The notes below the pieces were generated by a model. It was not told where the DNA came from. It saw only the letters and a program-made list of their open reading frames with translations, and did no database searches. Shown piece by piece: positions 8,240-17,501 of a DNA stretch of 64,000 bases. Position 1 is the stretch's first letter. Every line of letters begins with the position of its first letter. Position numbers and translations under genes: made by a program. Source of the DNA: Pseudomonas gingeri (GTDB lineage Bacteria > Pseudomonadota > Gammaproteobacteria > Pseudomonadales > Pseudomonadaceae); contig NZ_JACAOS010000018.1 of the NCBI RefSeq assembly GCF_013386165.1, forward strand, positions 62,001 to 126,000, written 5' to 3'.

Positions 8240-8329
8240 ATGAGCATTCTGGACGGGGTGTCACTGCTGCTGGCTGTGGCGCTGTTCATTTATCTACTGG
8301 TTGCGCTGTTGCGCGCGGACCGGAACTAG
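8240..8329 (+). CDS. kdpF: KdpF, small subunit of the potassium-transporting ATPase
   Basis: A 29-residue single-helix membrane peptide (MSILDGVSLLLAVALFIYLL...RADRN) directly upstream of kdpA. KdpF is known to stabilise the KdpABC complex in the inner membrane. Length, the hydrophobic helix with a positive C-terminus, and its place as first cistron all fit. A GGGGAAAA ribosome site precedes the ATG. It is too short for standard ORF cut-offs. Confidence 0.93.
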   Translation: MSILDGVSLLLAVALFIYLLVALLRADRN

Positions 8330-8340
8330 GAGCGGCAGGT

Positions 8341-10035
8341 ATGCACAGTTATGACTATTTGCTGATCCTGGCGTTTCTCGTGCTGGTGCTTGCGCCGGCA
8401 CCGGCATTGGGGCGGTTTTATTACAACGTGATGGAGGGCCGGCGGACCTGGCTGACGCCGGTGCTCGGGCCGGTGGAGCGGGCCTGTTATCGCCTGTCCG
8501 GGGTTGACGCCAGCAGCGAGCAGAGCTGGCAGAAATACGCCCTGGCCTTGTTCGCCTTCAACTTCGTCGGTTTCCTGTCGTTGTTCGCCATCCTGCTGTT
8601 CCAGCAATACCTGCCGCTCAACCCGCAAAATCTACCGGGCCTGGAGTGGAGCCTGTCGTTCAACACGGCAGTCAGCTTCATGACCAACACCAACTGGCAG
8701 AACTACAGCGGTGAAGCCTCGCTGAGCTACCTGAGCCAGATGGCCGGCCTCGCCGTGCACAACTTCGCCAGTGCGGCCACCGGCCTGGCTGTGCTGGTTG
8801 CGTTATGCCGTGGCATCGCCCGGCGTTCGACCACGACCCTGGGCAACTTCTGGGTCGACATGACCCGTGCCACGCTCTACGGCCTGCTGCCGATGTGCCT
8901 GGTGCTGGCGCTGTTCCTGGTTTGGCAGGGTGTTCCGCAAACTCTCGGCCACTACGTCCATGCCGTGACCCTGCAGGGCGTCGACCAGGTCATTCCCCTG
9001 GGCCCGGCGGCCAGCCAGATCGCGATCAAGCAGTTGGGCACCAACGGCGGCGGTTTCTTCGGCGCCAACTCGGCCCACCCGTTCGAGAACCCCACCGCCC
9101 TGAGCGATTTGATCGAACTGGTGTCGATCATCCTGATTCCGGCAGCGCTGGTCTTCACCTTCGGGCATTACGTCAAGGACCTGCGTCAGAGCCGGGCAAT
9201 CATGGGTTGCATGCTGGCCCTGCTGCTGATCGGCGGCGCGGTCTCGTTGTATGCCGAGTATCAGCCGAACCCGACACTGCACAACCCACTGGTGGAGCAG
9301 GCCGCTCCGCTGGAAGGCAAGGAAGTCCGTTTCGGCACCACCGCCAGTACGCTCTGGGCGGTGACCACCACGGCGGCGTCCAACGGTTCGGTCAATGCCA
9401 TGCATGACAGCCTCAACCCCCTCAGCGGGATGGTGGCGCTGGTCAACATGATGGTCGGCGAAGTGATCTTCGGCGGTGTCGGCGCCGGCCTCTACGGCAT
9501 GCTGCTGCACGTGCTGACCGCGGTGTTCCTCGCCGGCCTGATGATCGGTCGTACCCCGGAGTACCTGGGCAAGAAGCTTCAGGCCAAGGAAGTGCAACTC
9601 CTGGTGGTCACCCTGCTGGTGATGCCGGTGGGCACCCTGGTCCTCGGCGCGATTGCCGCCAGCCTGCCAGGGCCTGCCGCCGCGATCAGCAACCCGGGGC
9701 CCCATGGTTTCAGCCAGTTGCTGTACGCCTACACCTCGGCCAGTGCCAACAACGGCTCGGCGTTCGGCGGTTTCAGCGGCAACACCGTGTACCACAACCT
9801 GATGATGAGTTTGAGCATGGTGCTCGGTCGCTTCGGCTACATCCTCCCGGTACTGGCCCTGGCCGGCAGCCTGGCGATGAAGAAGACCGCTCCGGTCGGC
9901 CAGAACAGCTTTCCGACCCATGGCTTGCTGTTTGTGACGCTGCTGACGGTGACCATCCTGCTGGTGGGGGGCCTGACCTTCCTGCCGACCCTGGCACTGG
10001 GACCGATTGCCGAACAACTGAGCATGGGCTTCTGA
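8341..10035 (+). CDS. kdpA: KdpA, potassium-binding channel-like subunit of the Kdp ATPase
   Basis: At 564 residues it has the normal KdpA length. About ten membrane helices and the repeated selectivity-filter-like loops are visible: FMTNTNWQNYSGE, GTNGGGFFGANSAHPFENP, TTAASNGSVNAMHDS and SASANNGSAFGGFSG. These asparagine/glycine loops form the four-fold pseudo-symmetric potassium filter. KdpA takes up potassium with high affinity under limitation, energised by KdpB. It follows kdpF by 11 bases and precedes kdpB by 7. Confidence 0.97.
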   Translation: MHSYDYLLILAFLVLVLAPAPALGRFYYNVMEGRRTWLTPVLGPVERACYRLSGVDASSEQSWQKYALALFAFNFVGFLSLFAILLFQQYLPLNPQNLPGLEWSLSFNTAVSFMTNTNWQNYSGEASLSYLSQMAGLAVHNFASAATGLAVLVALCRGIARRSTTTLGNFWVDMTRATLYGLLPMCLVLALFLVWQGVPQTLGHYVHAVTLQGVDQVIPLGPAASQIAIKQLGTNGGGFFGANSAHPFENPTALSDLIELVSIILIPAALVFTFGHYVKDLRQSRAIMGCMLALLLIGGAVSLYAEYQPNPTLHNPLVEQAAPLEGKEVRFGTTASTLWAVTTTAASNGSVNAMHDSLNPLSGMVALVNMMVGEVIFGGVGAGLYGMLLHVLTAVFLAGLMIGRTPEYLGKKLQAKEVQLLVVTLLVMPVGTLVLGAIAASLPGPAAAISNPGPHGFSQLLYAYTSASANNGSAFGGFSGNTVYHNLMMSLSMVLGRFGYILPVLALAGSLAMKKTAPVGQNSFPTHGLLFVTLLTVTILLVGGLTFLPTLALGPIAEQLSMGF

Positions 10036-10042
10036 GGATCTG

Positions 10043-12100
10043 ATGATGAATATGCCTCTACCCGCAACAAAACCGGCTGTGGTGGAACAGCCCAAGACCG
10101 CGATCTCCGCCCTGTGGCGTCCGGCCCTGGTACAAGCGTTCGTCAAGCTTGACCCGCGCCAGTTGCAACGTGCGCCGGTGATGTTCGTGGTCGAACTGAC
10201 GGCGCTGCTGACCACGGTCCTGTGCTTTGTGCCGGACTCCACCGTTTCGTTCTTTGTCTCGGCCCAGATCGCCCTCTGGCTGTGGTTCACCGTGTTGTTC
10301 GCCAACTTTGCCGAGGCCCTCGCCGAGGGCCGCGGCAAGGCCCGCGCCGACAGCCTCAAGGCTGGCAGCGAAGGCCTGGTGGCCCACCGCCGCAAGGCCA
10401 ATGGCAGCTTCGAGTCGGTCCCGGCCGCCAACCTGCGCAAAGGTGATGTGGTACGGGTCGCCGCCGGGGAAATGATTCCCGGCGACGGCGAGGTGATCGA
10501 AGGGATCGCCGCGGTCAACGAAGCAGCGATTACCGGTGAATCCGCGCCGGTGATCCGTGAGTCCGGCGGCGACCGCTCGGCGGTCACCGGCAATACCCGG
10601 CTGGTGTCTGACTGGCTGATCGTGCGCATCACCGCCAACCCCGGTGAGTCGACCCTGGACCGCATGATCGCGTTGGTGGAAGGCGCCAAGCGCCAGAAAA
10701 CCCCCAACGAAGTGGCGCTGGACATCCTGCTGATCGGCCTGACCCTGATCTTCCTGTTGGTGGTGGTGACCCTGCAGCCGTTCGCCCACTTCTCCGGTGG
10801 CAGCCTGCCGCTGGTGTTCCTGGTGGCGCTGCTGGTCACGCTGATCCCGACCACCATCGGCGGCTTGCTCTCGGCCATCGGTATCGCCGGTATGGACCGC
10901 CTGGTGCGCCTGAACGTGATCGCCAAGTCCGGCCGCGCGGTGGAAGCGGCGGGCGACGTGCACGTGCTGTTGCTGGACAAGACCGGCACCATCACTTTCG
11001 GTAACCGTCGCTGCACGGCGGTCTATGCCACCCCTGGCGTCAGCGCCAAGGAACTGGCTGAAGGTGCGTTGCTGGCGTCGCTGGCGGATGACACCGCCGA
11101 AGGTAAATCGATTGTCGAGTACCTGCGCGGACTGCATCCGCAGCAGGAGCCGACGGCGGCTGAACTGACCGCCGTACCCTTCAGTGCCGAAACCCGACTC
11201 TCGGGTGTCGACTACCAGGGCCGGGTGTATCGCAAGGGCGCGGTGGATTCGCTGCTGGCCTTTGTCGGCCAGAAACGCAGCGACCTGTCGCCGGTGCTGT
11301 CCCGGGAAGTCGACCGGATTGCCCAGAGCGGCGGCACGCCGTTGCTAGTCTGCGCCGATGGCCGGCTGCTGGGGGCGATTCACCTGAAGGACGTGGTCAA
11401 GCCCGGTATTCGTGAGCGCTTTGCCGAGTTGCGCAAGCTGGGTATCCGCACCGTGATGGTGACCGGCGACAACCCGCTGACCGCTGCGGCGATCGCCGCG
11501 GAGGCGGGGGTTGACGACGTACTGGCCGAGGCCACCCCGGAGAAGAAACTGGCACGTATTCGCCTGGAACAGAACGACGGTCGTCTGGTGGCCATGTGCG
11601 GTGACGGTGCCAACGACGCCCCGGCACTGGCCCAGGCCGACGTCGGCATGGCGATGAACGATGGCACCCAGGCGGCGCGCGAGGCGGCCAACATGGTCGA
11701 CCTCGACAGCGACCCGACCAAGCTGCTGGACGTGGTGCAGATCGGCAAGGAGTTGCTGGTGACCCGGGGGGCGCTGACCACCTTCTCGATTGCCAACGAC
11801 GTGGCCAAGTACTTCGCCATCCTGCCGGCGCTGTTCGCCTCGATTTATCCACAGCTGGGCGTGCTCAACATCATGCACCTGGCCAGCCCGCAGAGCGCGA
11901 TCCTCTCGGCGATCGTGTTCAACGCGCTGATCATCGTCGTACTGATCCCACTGGCCCTGCGTGGCGTGCGGGTGCAAGCGGCGAGCGCCGTGCACCTGCT
12001 GCGTCGCAACCTGCTGATCTACGGGCTGGGCGGGATCGTGGTGCCGTTCGTGGGGATCAAGGCCATCGACCTGCTGCTGACGGCCTTGCATCTGGTGTGA
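10043..12100 (+). CDS. kdpB: KdpB, P-type ATPase catalytic subunit of the Kdp complex
   Basis: A 685-residue P-type ATPase with every landmark: the actuator TGESAPVIRESGGD, phosphorylated Asp312 in LLDKTGTITFGNR, nucleotide-domain KGAVDS, the MVTGDNPLTA hinge and MCGDGANDAPALAQADVGMAM. It hydrolyses ATP to drive potassium import through KdpA. The protein starts MMNMPLP at 10043. A REPIN lies between its stop and kdpC, an unusual break inside this otherwise tight operon. Just past the stop a CTTGCCGG/CCGGCAAG hairpin occurs (about 12107-12132). Confidence 0.97.
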   Translation: MMNMPLPATKPAVVEQPKTAISALWRPALVQAFVKLDPRQLQRAPVMFVVELTALLTTVLCFVPDSTVSFFVSAQIALWLWFTVLFANFAEALAEGRGKARADSLKAGSEGLVAHRRKANGSFESVPAANLRKGDVVRVAAGEMIPGDGEVIEGIAAVNEAAITGESAPVIRESGGDRSAVTGNTRLVSDWLIVRITANPGESTLDRMIALVEGAKRQKTPNEVALDILLIGLTLIFLLVVVTLQPFAHFSGGSLPLVFLVALLVTLIPTTIGGLLSAIGIAGMDRLVRLNVIAKSGRAVEAAGDVHVLLLDKTGTITFGNRRCTAVYATPGVSAKELAEGALLASLADDTAEGKSIVEYLRGLHPQQEPTAAELTAVPFSAETRLSGVDYQGRVYRKGAVDSLLAFVGQKRSDLSPVLSREVDRIAQSGGTPLLVCADGRLLGAIHLKDVVKPGIRERFAELRKLGIRTVMVTGDNPLTAAAIAAEAGVDDVLAEATPEKKLARIRLEQNDGRLVAMCGDGANDAPALAQADVGMAMNDGTQAAREAANMVDLDSDPTKLLDVVQIGKELLVTRGALTTFSIANDVAKYFAILPALFASIYPQLGVLNIMHLASPQSAILSAIVFNALIIVVLIPLALRGVRVQAASAVHLLRRNLLIYGLGGIVVPFVGIKAIDLLLTALHLV

Positions 12101-12106
12101 CGTCGC

Positions 12107-12132
12107 GAGCTTGCCGGTGTGACTGCCGGCAA
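12107..12132 (+). terminator. Short GC hairpin after kdpB
   Basis: CTTGCCGG pairs with CCGGCAAG across a loop of about 8 bases just after the kdpB stop. No U-run follows, so it is more likely a REP-related or mRNA-stabilising hairpin than a full terminator. Confidence 0.35.
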
Positions 12133-12145
12133 GCGTACGAAAACC

Positions 12146-12230
12146 GTAGGAGCCGGCTTGCCGGCGATAGCGGCCGATCATGGGATGCAAGGCTCACTGG
12201 CCCCATCGCCAGCAAGCCGGCTCCTGCAGG
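12146..12230. repeat. REPIN between kdpB and kdpC
   Basis: GTAGGAGCCGGCTTGCCGGCGAT and its inverse ATCGCCAGCAAGCCGGCTCCTGC flank a spacer of about 37 bases. The element sits inside the kdp operon and widens the kdpB-kdpC gap to 163 bases. Confidence 0.88.
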
Positions 12231-12263
12231 TTGTGCTGTACCCCTGAATTAGAGGAATTGAAC

Positions 12264-12815
12264 ATGTCCAGCGTAATACGTCCGGCCTTGAGCCTGTTGG
12301 TCCTGATGACCCTGATTACCGGTGTCGCCTATCCCCTGGTGGTCACGGGCGTGGCCCAGGTGGTATTTCCGGAACAGGCCAATGGCAGCCTGGTGCGTGA
12401 TGCCGACGGCAAGGTCCGTGGCTCGGCCCTGATTGCCCAGGATTTCACCGGTGACACCTGGTTCCACCCACGGCCTTCGGCGGGGGCCTTTGCCACCGTA
12501 CCGAGTTCATCGAGCAACCTGGGCCCGAGCAACCCGGCCCTGGCCACACGGATCTTCGACGACGCGACCAAGCAGGCGGTGCCCGGCCAAGGCCCGGTGC
12601 CCTTGTCTATGCTGACCACGTCGGCCAGCGGCCTCGATCCACACTTGCCACCTGAGGCGATTCGCTATCAACTGGCGCGCGTGGCGCAGGCGCGCAACCT
12701 GCCGACGGCCGATGTCGAGCGGCTGGTTGAAATGCATATCGAGCAACCGCTGATTGGCCCGCCGGTGGTCAATGTGCTGGCGTTGAATGCGGCCCTGGCC
12801 GAAATTTCGAAATAA
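12264..12815 (+). CDS. kdpC: KdpC, accessory subunit of the potassium-transporting ATPase
   Basis: At 183 residues this is KdpC: one N-terminal membrane helix (about residues 8-30, LSLLVLMTLITGVAYPLVV), then a periplasmic domain with RGSALIAQDFTGDTWFHPRPSA, SSSSNLGPSNP, ASGLDPHLPPEAIRYQLARVA and the C-terminal PVVNVLALNAAL. KdpC assists ion handling in the KdpFABC complex. The ATG at 12264 follows an AGAGGAA site and matches the family start. Two REPINs lie between it and kdpD. Confidence 0.96.
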   Translation: MSSVIRPALSLLVLMTLITGVAYPLVVTGVAQVVFPEQANGSLVRDADGKVRGSALIAQDFTGDTWFHPRPSAGAFATVPSSSSNLGPSNPALATRIFDDATKQAVPGQGPVPLSMLTTSASGLDPHLPPEAIRYQLARVAQARNLPTADVERLVEMHIEQPLIGPPVVNVLALNAALAEISK

Positions 12816-12827
12816 ACGCCGTAACCC

Positions 12828-12911
12828 TGTGGGAGCCGGCTTGCCGGCGATGAGGCCCTTGAGTTCGGCATCGATCTTTCGGCCGCCATCGCTGGCAAGC
12901 CAGCTCCTGCA
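12828..12911. repeat. REPIN between kdpC and kdpD (copy 1)
   Basis: TGGGAGCCGGCTTGCCGGCGATGAGG is mirrored by CCATCGCTGGCAAGCCAGCTCCTGCA. It has the standard GCCGGCTTGCC core. Confidence 0.87.
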
Positions 12912-12955
12912 TGAAGTTGCGGGCCTGACGGCATTTTGCGGTGAAACACTGACTG

Positions 12956-13052
12956 TGTAGGAGCGAGCTTGCTCGCGATGGGGCCCTTGAGGGCGGCATC
13001 GATTTTTCGGCCGTCATCGCGAGCCATCGAGGGTCGACCGGCTGCTCCTACA
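12956..13052. repeat. REPIN between kdpC and kdpD (copy 2, GAGCTTGCTCGC class)
   Basis: The left arm TAGGAGCGAGCTTGCTCGCGAT is of a different sequence class from copy 1. The right arm is damaged: ATCGCGAGCCATCGAGGG...CTGCTCCTACA shows an altered core, so this copy is decayed. Its spacer (GGCCCTTGAGGGCGGCATCGAT) resembles that of copy 1. Confidence 0.8.
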
Positions 13053-13080
13053 ATCAGATCCACAAGTGAGAACCGAAGAC

Positions 13081-15732
13081 ATGAGTGATTCCGGTCGCGC
13101 TGACGCGCTCCTAGCAGAACTGCCCCGCGACGGTCGTGGTCGGCTCAAGGTCTTCCTGGGCGCCTCGCCCGGTGTCGGCAAAACCTACGCCATGCTGCAG
13201 GCCGCCCACACCCAACTGCGCCAGGGCGTGAAACTGCTCGCCGGGGTGGTGGAAACCCACGGCCGCGCGGAAACCGAGGCGCTGCTCAGCGGCTTGCCGC
13301 AGCAGCCGCTGGTGCGCTCGGAATACCGTGGCGTGCTGCTGGAGGAAATGGACCTCGACGGCCTGCTCAAGGCCAAGCCGAAGCTGGTGCTGGTTGATGA
13401 ACTGGCCCACAGCAATGCCCCCAACAGTCGTCACGTAAAACGTTGGCAGGATGTCCAGGAGTTGCTGGCCGCCGGTATCGACGTGTTCACCACGGTCAAC
13501 GTCCAGCACCTGGAAAGTCTCAACGACCAGGTGCGCGGGATTACCGGTGTGCAGGTCCGTGAAACCTTGCCGGACTGGGTTCTGCAGGAAGCCGACGAAC
13601 TGCTGTTGATCGACCTGCCGCCACGGGAGTTGCTGGAGCGTTTGCGCGACGGCAAGGTCTACGTACCGGAACAGGCGCGCGCCGCCATCGATGCGTTTTT
13701 TACCCAGACCAACCTCACGGCCCTGCGCGAGCTGGCCATGCAAACGGCCGCGGCCCAGGTCGACAACGACCTCGCCCTCGGCTACCGGACCCTCGGCCAG
13801 TCGGCGCCGGCCCTGCGCGGGCGCTTGCTGGTGGGGGTGGACAGTGACACCCAGGCCGAGCGCCTGGTGCGCCATGCCAGTCGGGTCGCCCAGCGCCGGC
13901 ACCTGCCCTGGAGCCTGGTGCATGTGGACAACGGCAGCGTGCGCGACGAGCAGTCGCGCCTGCGCTTGCAAAGCGCCCAGCAACTGGCCGAGCGCCTTGG
14001 TGGCGAAGTGGTGCTGCTGCGCGCCGGGGAAGTCGCCAAGACCCTGATCCAACACGCCGCCGAACGTCGCGCCAGCCTGGTGCTGGTGGGGCAGTCGCGG
14101 CAGAACTGGCGTCGCCGATTGTTGGGGGGCGGCCTCGCGGCGCGTTTGCTGCGCAGCGCCCATGGCCTGGAAATCAACGTGCTGGACCGTGACCAGGAAC
14201 AGTCGGTGACGCGTACCCGCGCCCCGCACACGGTGGTCTGGTTCGACTACGCGATGGCGCTGCTGGCAACGATCCTGGCCTCGGCCCTGGCCTGGGGCGT
14301 GGCCAGTATCCTGCCGTTGCCGAATATTTCCCTGGTGTTCCTGGCCGCCGTGTTGCTGGTGGCGGTGCGCAGCAGCCTGGGGCCCTCGCTGGCCTGTGCG
14401 GTGCTGTCGTTCCTGAGTTACGACTTTCTGTTTATCCCGCCGAAATTTTCCTTCGCCATCCAGCGTGAGGAAGATGTCCTGACGTTGCTGTTTTTCCTCT
14501 TGATGGCCGCGCTCACCGGCAATCTCGCCGCCCGTCAGCGGCGGCAACTGGAGGCCCTGCGCGATACCCAGGAAGAAACCAGCGAACTGCTCGACCTGTC
14601 GCGCAAGCTGACGGCGGCCACGGATCGCCAGGCGGTGGTCAGCGCCGCTTCCCAGCACCTCAGTGGTTGGGAAGAGCTGCAAATCTGCCTGCTGAACCGC
14701 GATGGCCAGGGTGGCTGGAAAGTCGAGACCGGCGGTCCGCAGACCTTCTCCGAGTCCGAGCGGGCCGCCGCTGACTGGGCCTGGCAACACGACCAGCCGG
14801 CGGGCATGGGCACCGGGACCTTGCCGTTCGGGCGATGGTGGTGGTGGCCGTTGTCGGCGGAAGAGGGCCCGATGGCCTTGCTGGGGGTGCGGCCCAAGGA
14901 CGGCCAGACCCTGAGCGGGCAGCGTCGGCGCCTGTTGACCGCCCTCAGCCAGCCGCTGGCCCAGGCGCTGGCCCGGGCCCAGTTGGCCGATGACCTGGAA
15001 GCCGCGCGCCTGCACGGCGAAACCGAGCAACTGCGCAGTGCCTTGCTGGCCTCGGTGTCCCACGACCTGCGCACGCCGCTGACCTCCATGCGCGGCAGCA
15101 TCGACAGCCTGCTGGCGCTGGGCGAGGCGATTCCCCTGGACGATCGCCAGGAACTACTGGAAGGCACCCGCGACGAAGCCGAGCGCCTGGACCGCTATAT
15201 CCAGAACCTGCTGGACATGACCCGCCTGGGCCACGGTGCGCTGAAGCTGGCCCGCGACTGGGTCGCACCGGCGGATATCATCGGCAGTGCGCTGAACCGA
15301 TTGCGGGCAGTGTTGGCGCCCTTGCAGGTCAGCACCGAGTTGCCGGCGCAGTTGCCGCTACTCTATGTGCACGCGGCGCTGATCGAACAGGCGCTGATCA
15401 ATGTCATGGAAAACGCCGCGCGCTTTTCACCGCCTCAAGGCCGCCTGCAACTGCGTGCCGGCAGCACCGACACGGAGCTGTTCTTTTCCGTCAGTGACGA
15501 AGGACCGGGGATTCCAGCCGATGAGCGGCACAAGATTTTCGACATGTTCTACACCGCGGCCCGTGGCGATCGCGGCGGGCAGGGTACGGGCCTGGGCCTG
15601 GCGATCTGCCAGGGCATGGTCGGTGCGCACGGCGGGCATATCGGCGTGGATGACGGCATCGACGGCCACGGCACCTGTATCACCCTGTTCCTCCCTTTGC
15701 AGGAGCAACCGGGCATTGAAAGTGAAGCCTGA
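13081..15732 (+). CDS. kdpD: KdpD, potassium/osmotic sensor histidine kinase
   Basis: An 883-residue sensor kinase with full KdpD architecture. The N-terminal KdpD domain has the Walker A motif GASPGVGKT (residues 27-35) and VDELAHSN. A universal-stress-like domain spans about 245-370. Four short membrane helices lie at about 385-480 (SYDFLFIPP before the last), followed by GAF, HisKA with His661 (SVSHDLRTPL), and HATPase with NVMENAARFSPP, DEGPGIP and GTGLGLAICQG. It controls KdpE in response to potassium limitation. I took the ATG at 13081; a GTG at 13066 would add five residues. kdpD is separated from kdpC by two REPINs, so it may have its own promoter. Confidence 0.96.
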   Translation: MSDSGRADALLAELPRDGRGRLKVFLGASPGVGKTYAMLQAAHTQLRQGVKLLAGVVETHGRAETEALLSGLPQQPLVRSEYRGVLLEEMDLDGLLKAKPKLVLVDELAHSNAPNSRHVKRWQDVQELLAAGIDVFTTVNVQHLESLNDQVRGITGVQVRETLPDWVLQEADELLLIDLPPRELLERLRDGKVYVPEQARAAIDAFFTQTNLTALRELAMQTAAAQVDNDLALGYRTLGQSAPALRGRLLVGVDSDTQAERLVRHASRVAQRRHLPWSLVHVDNGSVRDEQSRLRLQSAQQLAERLGGEVVLLRAGEVAKTLIQHAAERRASLVLVGQSRQNWRRRLLGGGLAARLLRSAHGLEINVLDRDQEQSVTRTRAPHTVVWFDYAMALLATILASALAWGVASILPLPNISLVFLAAVLLVAVRSSLGPSLACAVLSFLSYDFLFIPPKFSFAIQREEDVLTLLFFLLMAALTGNLAARQRRQLEALRDTQEETSELLDLSRKLTAATDRQAVVSAASQHLSGWEELQICLLNRDGQGGWKVETGGPQTFSESERAAADWAWQHDQPAGMGTGTLPFGRWWWWPLSAEEGPMALLGVRPKDGQTLSGQRRRLLTALSQPLAQALARAQLADDLEAARLHGETEQLRSALLASVSHDLRTPLTSMRGSIDSLLALGEAIPLDDRQELLEGTRDEAERLDRYIQNLLDMTRLGHGALKLARDWVAPADIIGSALNRLRAVLAPLQVSTELPAQLPLLYVHAALIEQALINVMENAARFSPPQGRLQLRAGSTDTELFFSVSDEGPGIPADERHKIFDMFYTAARGDRGGQGTGLGLAICQGMVGAHGGHIGVDDGIDGHGTCITLFLPLQEQPGIESEA

Positions 15733-15768
15733 TATGCTTTGGCGACCGATAGCCATGATGTTAAGACC

Positions 15769-16458
15769 ATGACCCAGATTGCGACCATCCTGGTCATCGA
15801 TGACGAACCGCAGATTCGCAAGTTCCTGCGCATCAGCCTGGTGTCCCAGGGCTACAAGGTGCTGGAGGCCGGCACCGGCGCCGAGGGCCTGGCCCACGCC
15901 GCGTTGAACAAGCCGGACCTGCTGGTGCTCGACCTCGGCTTGCCGGACATGGACGGCCAGCAGGTGTTGCGTGAGTTTCGCGAATGGTCCACCGCGCCGG
16001 TGCTGGTGCTCTCGGTGCGGGCCAGTGAGGGGCAAAAGGTCGAGGCGCTGGATGGCGGGGCCAACGACTACGTGACCAAGCCGTTCGGTATCCAGGAGTT
16101 TCTTGCGCGAATTCGTGCCTTGTTGCGCCAGGCGCCGAGCGGCGAGGCCCAGGAGGCGGCATTGAGCTTTGGTCCGTTGACCGTCGACCTGGCTTACCGG
16201 CGGGTGCTGCTCGACGGCACGGAAGTGGCGTTGACCCGCAAGGAGTATGCGGTGCTGGCGCAACTGGCGCGGCATCCCGGGCGGGTGATCACCCAGCAGC
16301 AGTTGCTCAAGGATATCTGGGGGCCGACCCATACCGAAGACAGCCATTATCTGCGGATCGTGGTCGGGCATTTGCGTCAGAAACTGGCGGATGATCCCAC
16401 CGCGCCGCGATTTATCGTGACCGAAGCAGGTGTCGGCTACCGGTTGCTCGATAACTAG
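15769..16458 (+). CDS. kdpE: KdpE, response regulator of the kdp operon
   Basis: A 229-residue OmpR-type regulator and partner of KdpD. The receiver has DDE at 11-13, phosphoacceptor Asp55 (LLVLDLGLPDMDG) and the Lys of VTKPFG. The winged helix ends LRQKLADDPTAPRFIVTEAGVGYRL, typical of KdpE. The ATG at 15769 matches the family start. The gap to kdpD is 36 bases, so they are probably co-transcribed. Its stop overlaps that of the convergent patatin gene by three bases. Confidence 0.95.
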   Translation: MTQIATILVIDDEPQIRKFLRISLVSQGYKVLEAGTGAEGLAHAALNKPDLLVLDLGLPDMDGQQVLREFREWSTAPVLVLSVRASEGQKVEALDGGANDYVTKPFGIQEFLARIRALLRQAPSGEAQEAALSFGPLTVDLAYRRVLLDGTEVALTRKEYAVLAQLARHPGRVITQQQLLKDIWGPTHTEDSHYLRIVVGHLRQKLADDPTAPRFIVTEAGVGYRLLDN

Positions 16459-17501
16459 CCCTGGCGCCCTTCTTCCTCGTAGCGATCCATCGTATCGCTG
16501 GCAATCAAGCGTCCCAGGGCGATCAGCTCCGGCGCCTTGTAGAACTCGAAGAAACGGCACACCCGCTTCGGCACGTTGATCAGGATATCCGGCGGGTAGC
16601 CGGCGATCTTGTATTGCGCCAGCGAGGTTTGCATCACCTCGAAACTCTGGTTGATCAGATCCAGCAGCGAGGCCGGGCCGACGTTGTCGATGATGAACGA
16701 GCCGGTCGCGGATTTCGGCGCACCGTCGTCTTGTGGTGCGGCGGCCGGTTGCTGGCTTTGGGATTCGGCACCGTCGAGCCAGGGATTACCGACCTGGGCG
16801 GCTTCACTGGCGAGGGTCTGCTGCTCCAGGCGCAATAACTCTTCAGCCTGTTTACGCCGGAATGGCAGGCGCGAGCCCATGGAACTGAGCAGGTTGTTGA
16901 AGCGGCTCTTGAACGCCGGCGGCCGTTGGATAACCGGTAGCTGGTACTGCTTCTGGTTGGTGGCGTTGAGGTTGACGGCGATGATCAGGTCGCAGTGGCT
17001 GGAGACCACCGGCACGATCGGCAAAGGGTTGAGAATACCGCCGTCCACCAGCATGCGGTTGCCCTGCATGACCGGGGTGAACAGGCTGGGAATCGCCGCC
17101 GAGGCGCGCATCGCCTGGTGCAGGCAACCTTCCTGGAACCAGATTTCCTGCTGGTTGGTCAGGTCGGTAGCGACCGCCGTGTAGGGAATGCGCAGGTCCT
17201 CGATATTGATCTCGCCGACGATCTTGCGGATCTGCCCGAAGACCTTTTCGCCGCGAATCGCGCCAAGGCGAAAGCTCACGTCCACCAGGCGCAGCACATC
17301 CAGATAGTCGAGGCTTTCGATCCAGCGGCGATATTCGTCAAGCTTGCCGGCGGCATAGATGCCACCGACCACCGCGCCCATGGAACAACCGGCGATGCAG
17401 GCGATTTCATAACCGCGTCTTTCTATTTCCTCTATCACCCCGATATGGGCATACCCACGAGCCCCACCCGAGCCCAGCACCAGCGCGACACGTTTTTTCA
17501 T
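16455..17501 (-). CDS. Patatin-like phospholipase (RssA/NTE family)
   Basis: A 348-residue patatin-like protein with the glycine-rich oxyanion motif GSGGARGYAHIG (10-21), nucleophile Ser40 in GCSMGAVVGG and the catalytic-dyad Asp in LVDGGILNPLP. These indicate an active serine lipid acyl hydrolase, probably cytoplasmic or loosely membrane-bound. A low-complexity linker (SQSQQPAAAPQ) at about residue 250 divides the catalytic part from a C-terminal helical region. It converges on kdpE and overlaps its stop codon. The lipid substrate is unknown. Confidence 0.88.
   Translation of the reverse strand: MKKRVALVLGSGGARGYAHIGVIEEIERRGYEIACIAGCSMGAVVGGIYAAGKLDEYRRWIESLDYLDVLRLVDVSFRLGAIRGEKVFGQIRKIVGEINIEDLRIPYTAVATDLTNQQEIWFQEGCLHQAMRASAAIPSLFTPVMQGNRMLVDGGILNPLPIVPVVSSHCDLIIAVNLNATNQKQYQLPVIQRPPAFKSRFNNLLSSMGSRLPFRRKQAEELLRLEQQTLASEAAQVGNPWLDGAESQSQQPAAAPQDDGAPKSATGSFIIDNVGPASLLDLINQSFEVMQTSLAQYKIAGYPPDILINVPKRVCRFFEFYKAPELIALGRLIASDTMDRYEEEGRQG

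Noticed and set aside
8803..11016. 737-codon minus-strand frame across kdpA and kdpB
   Set aside because: Spans two certain genes and their junction; composition typical of an antisense artefact.
13111..15063. 650-codon minus-strand frame opposite kdpD
   Set aside because: Antisense artefact; KdpD motifs on the plus strand are complete.
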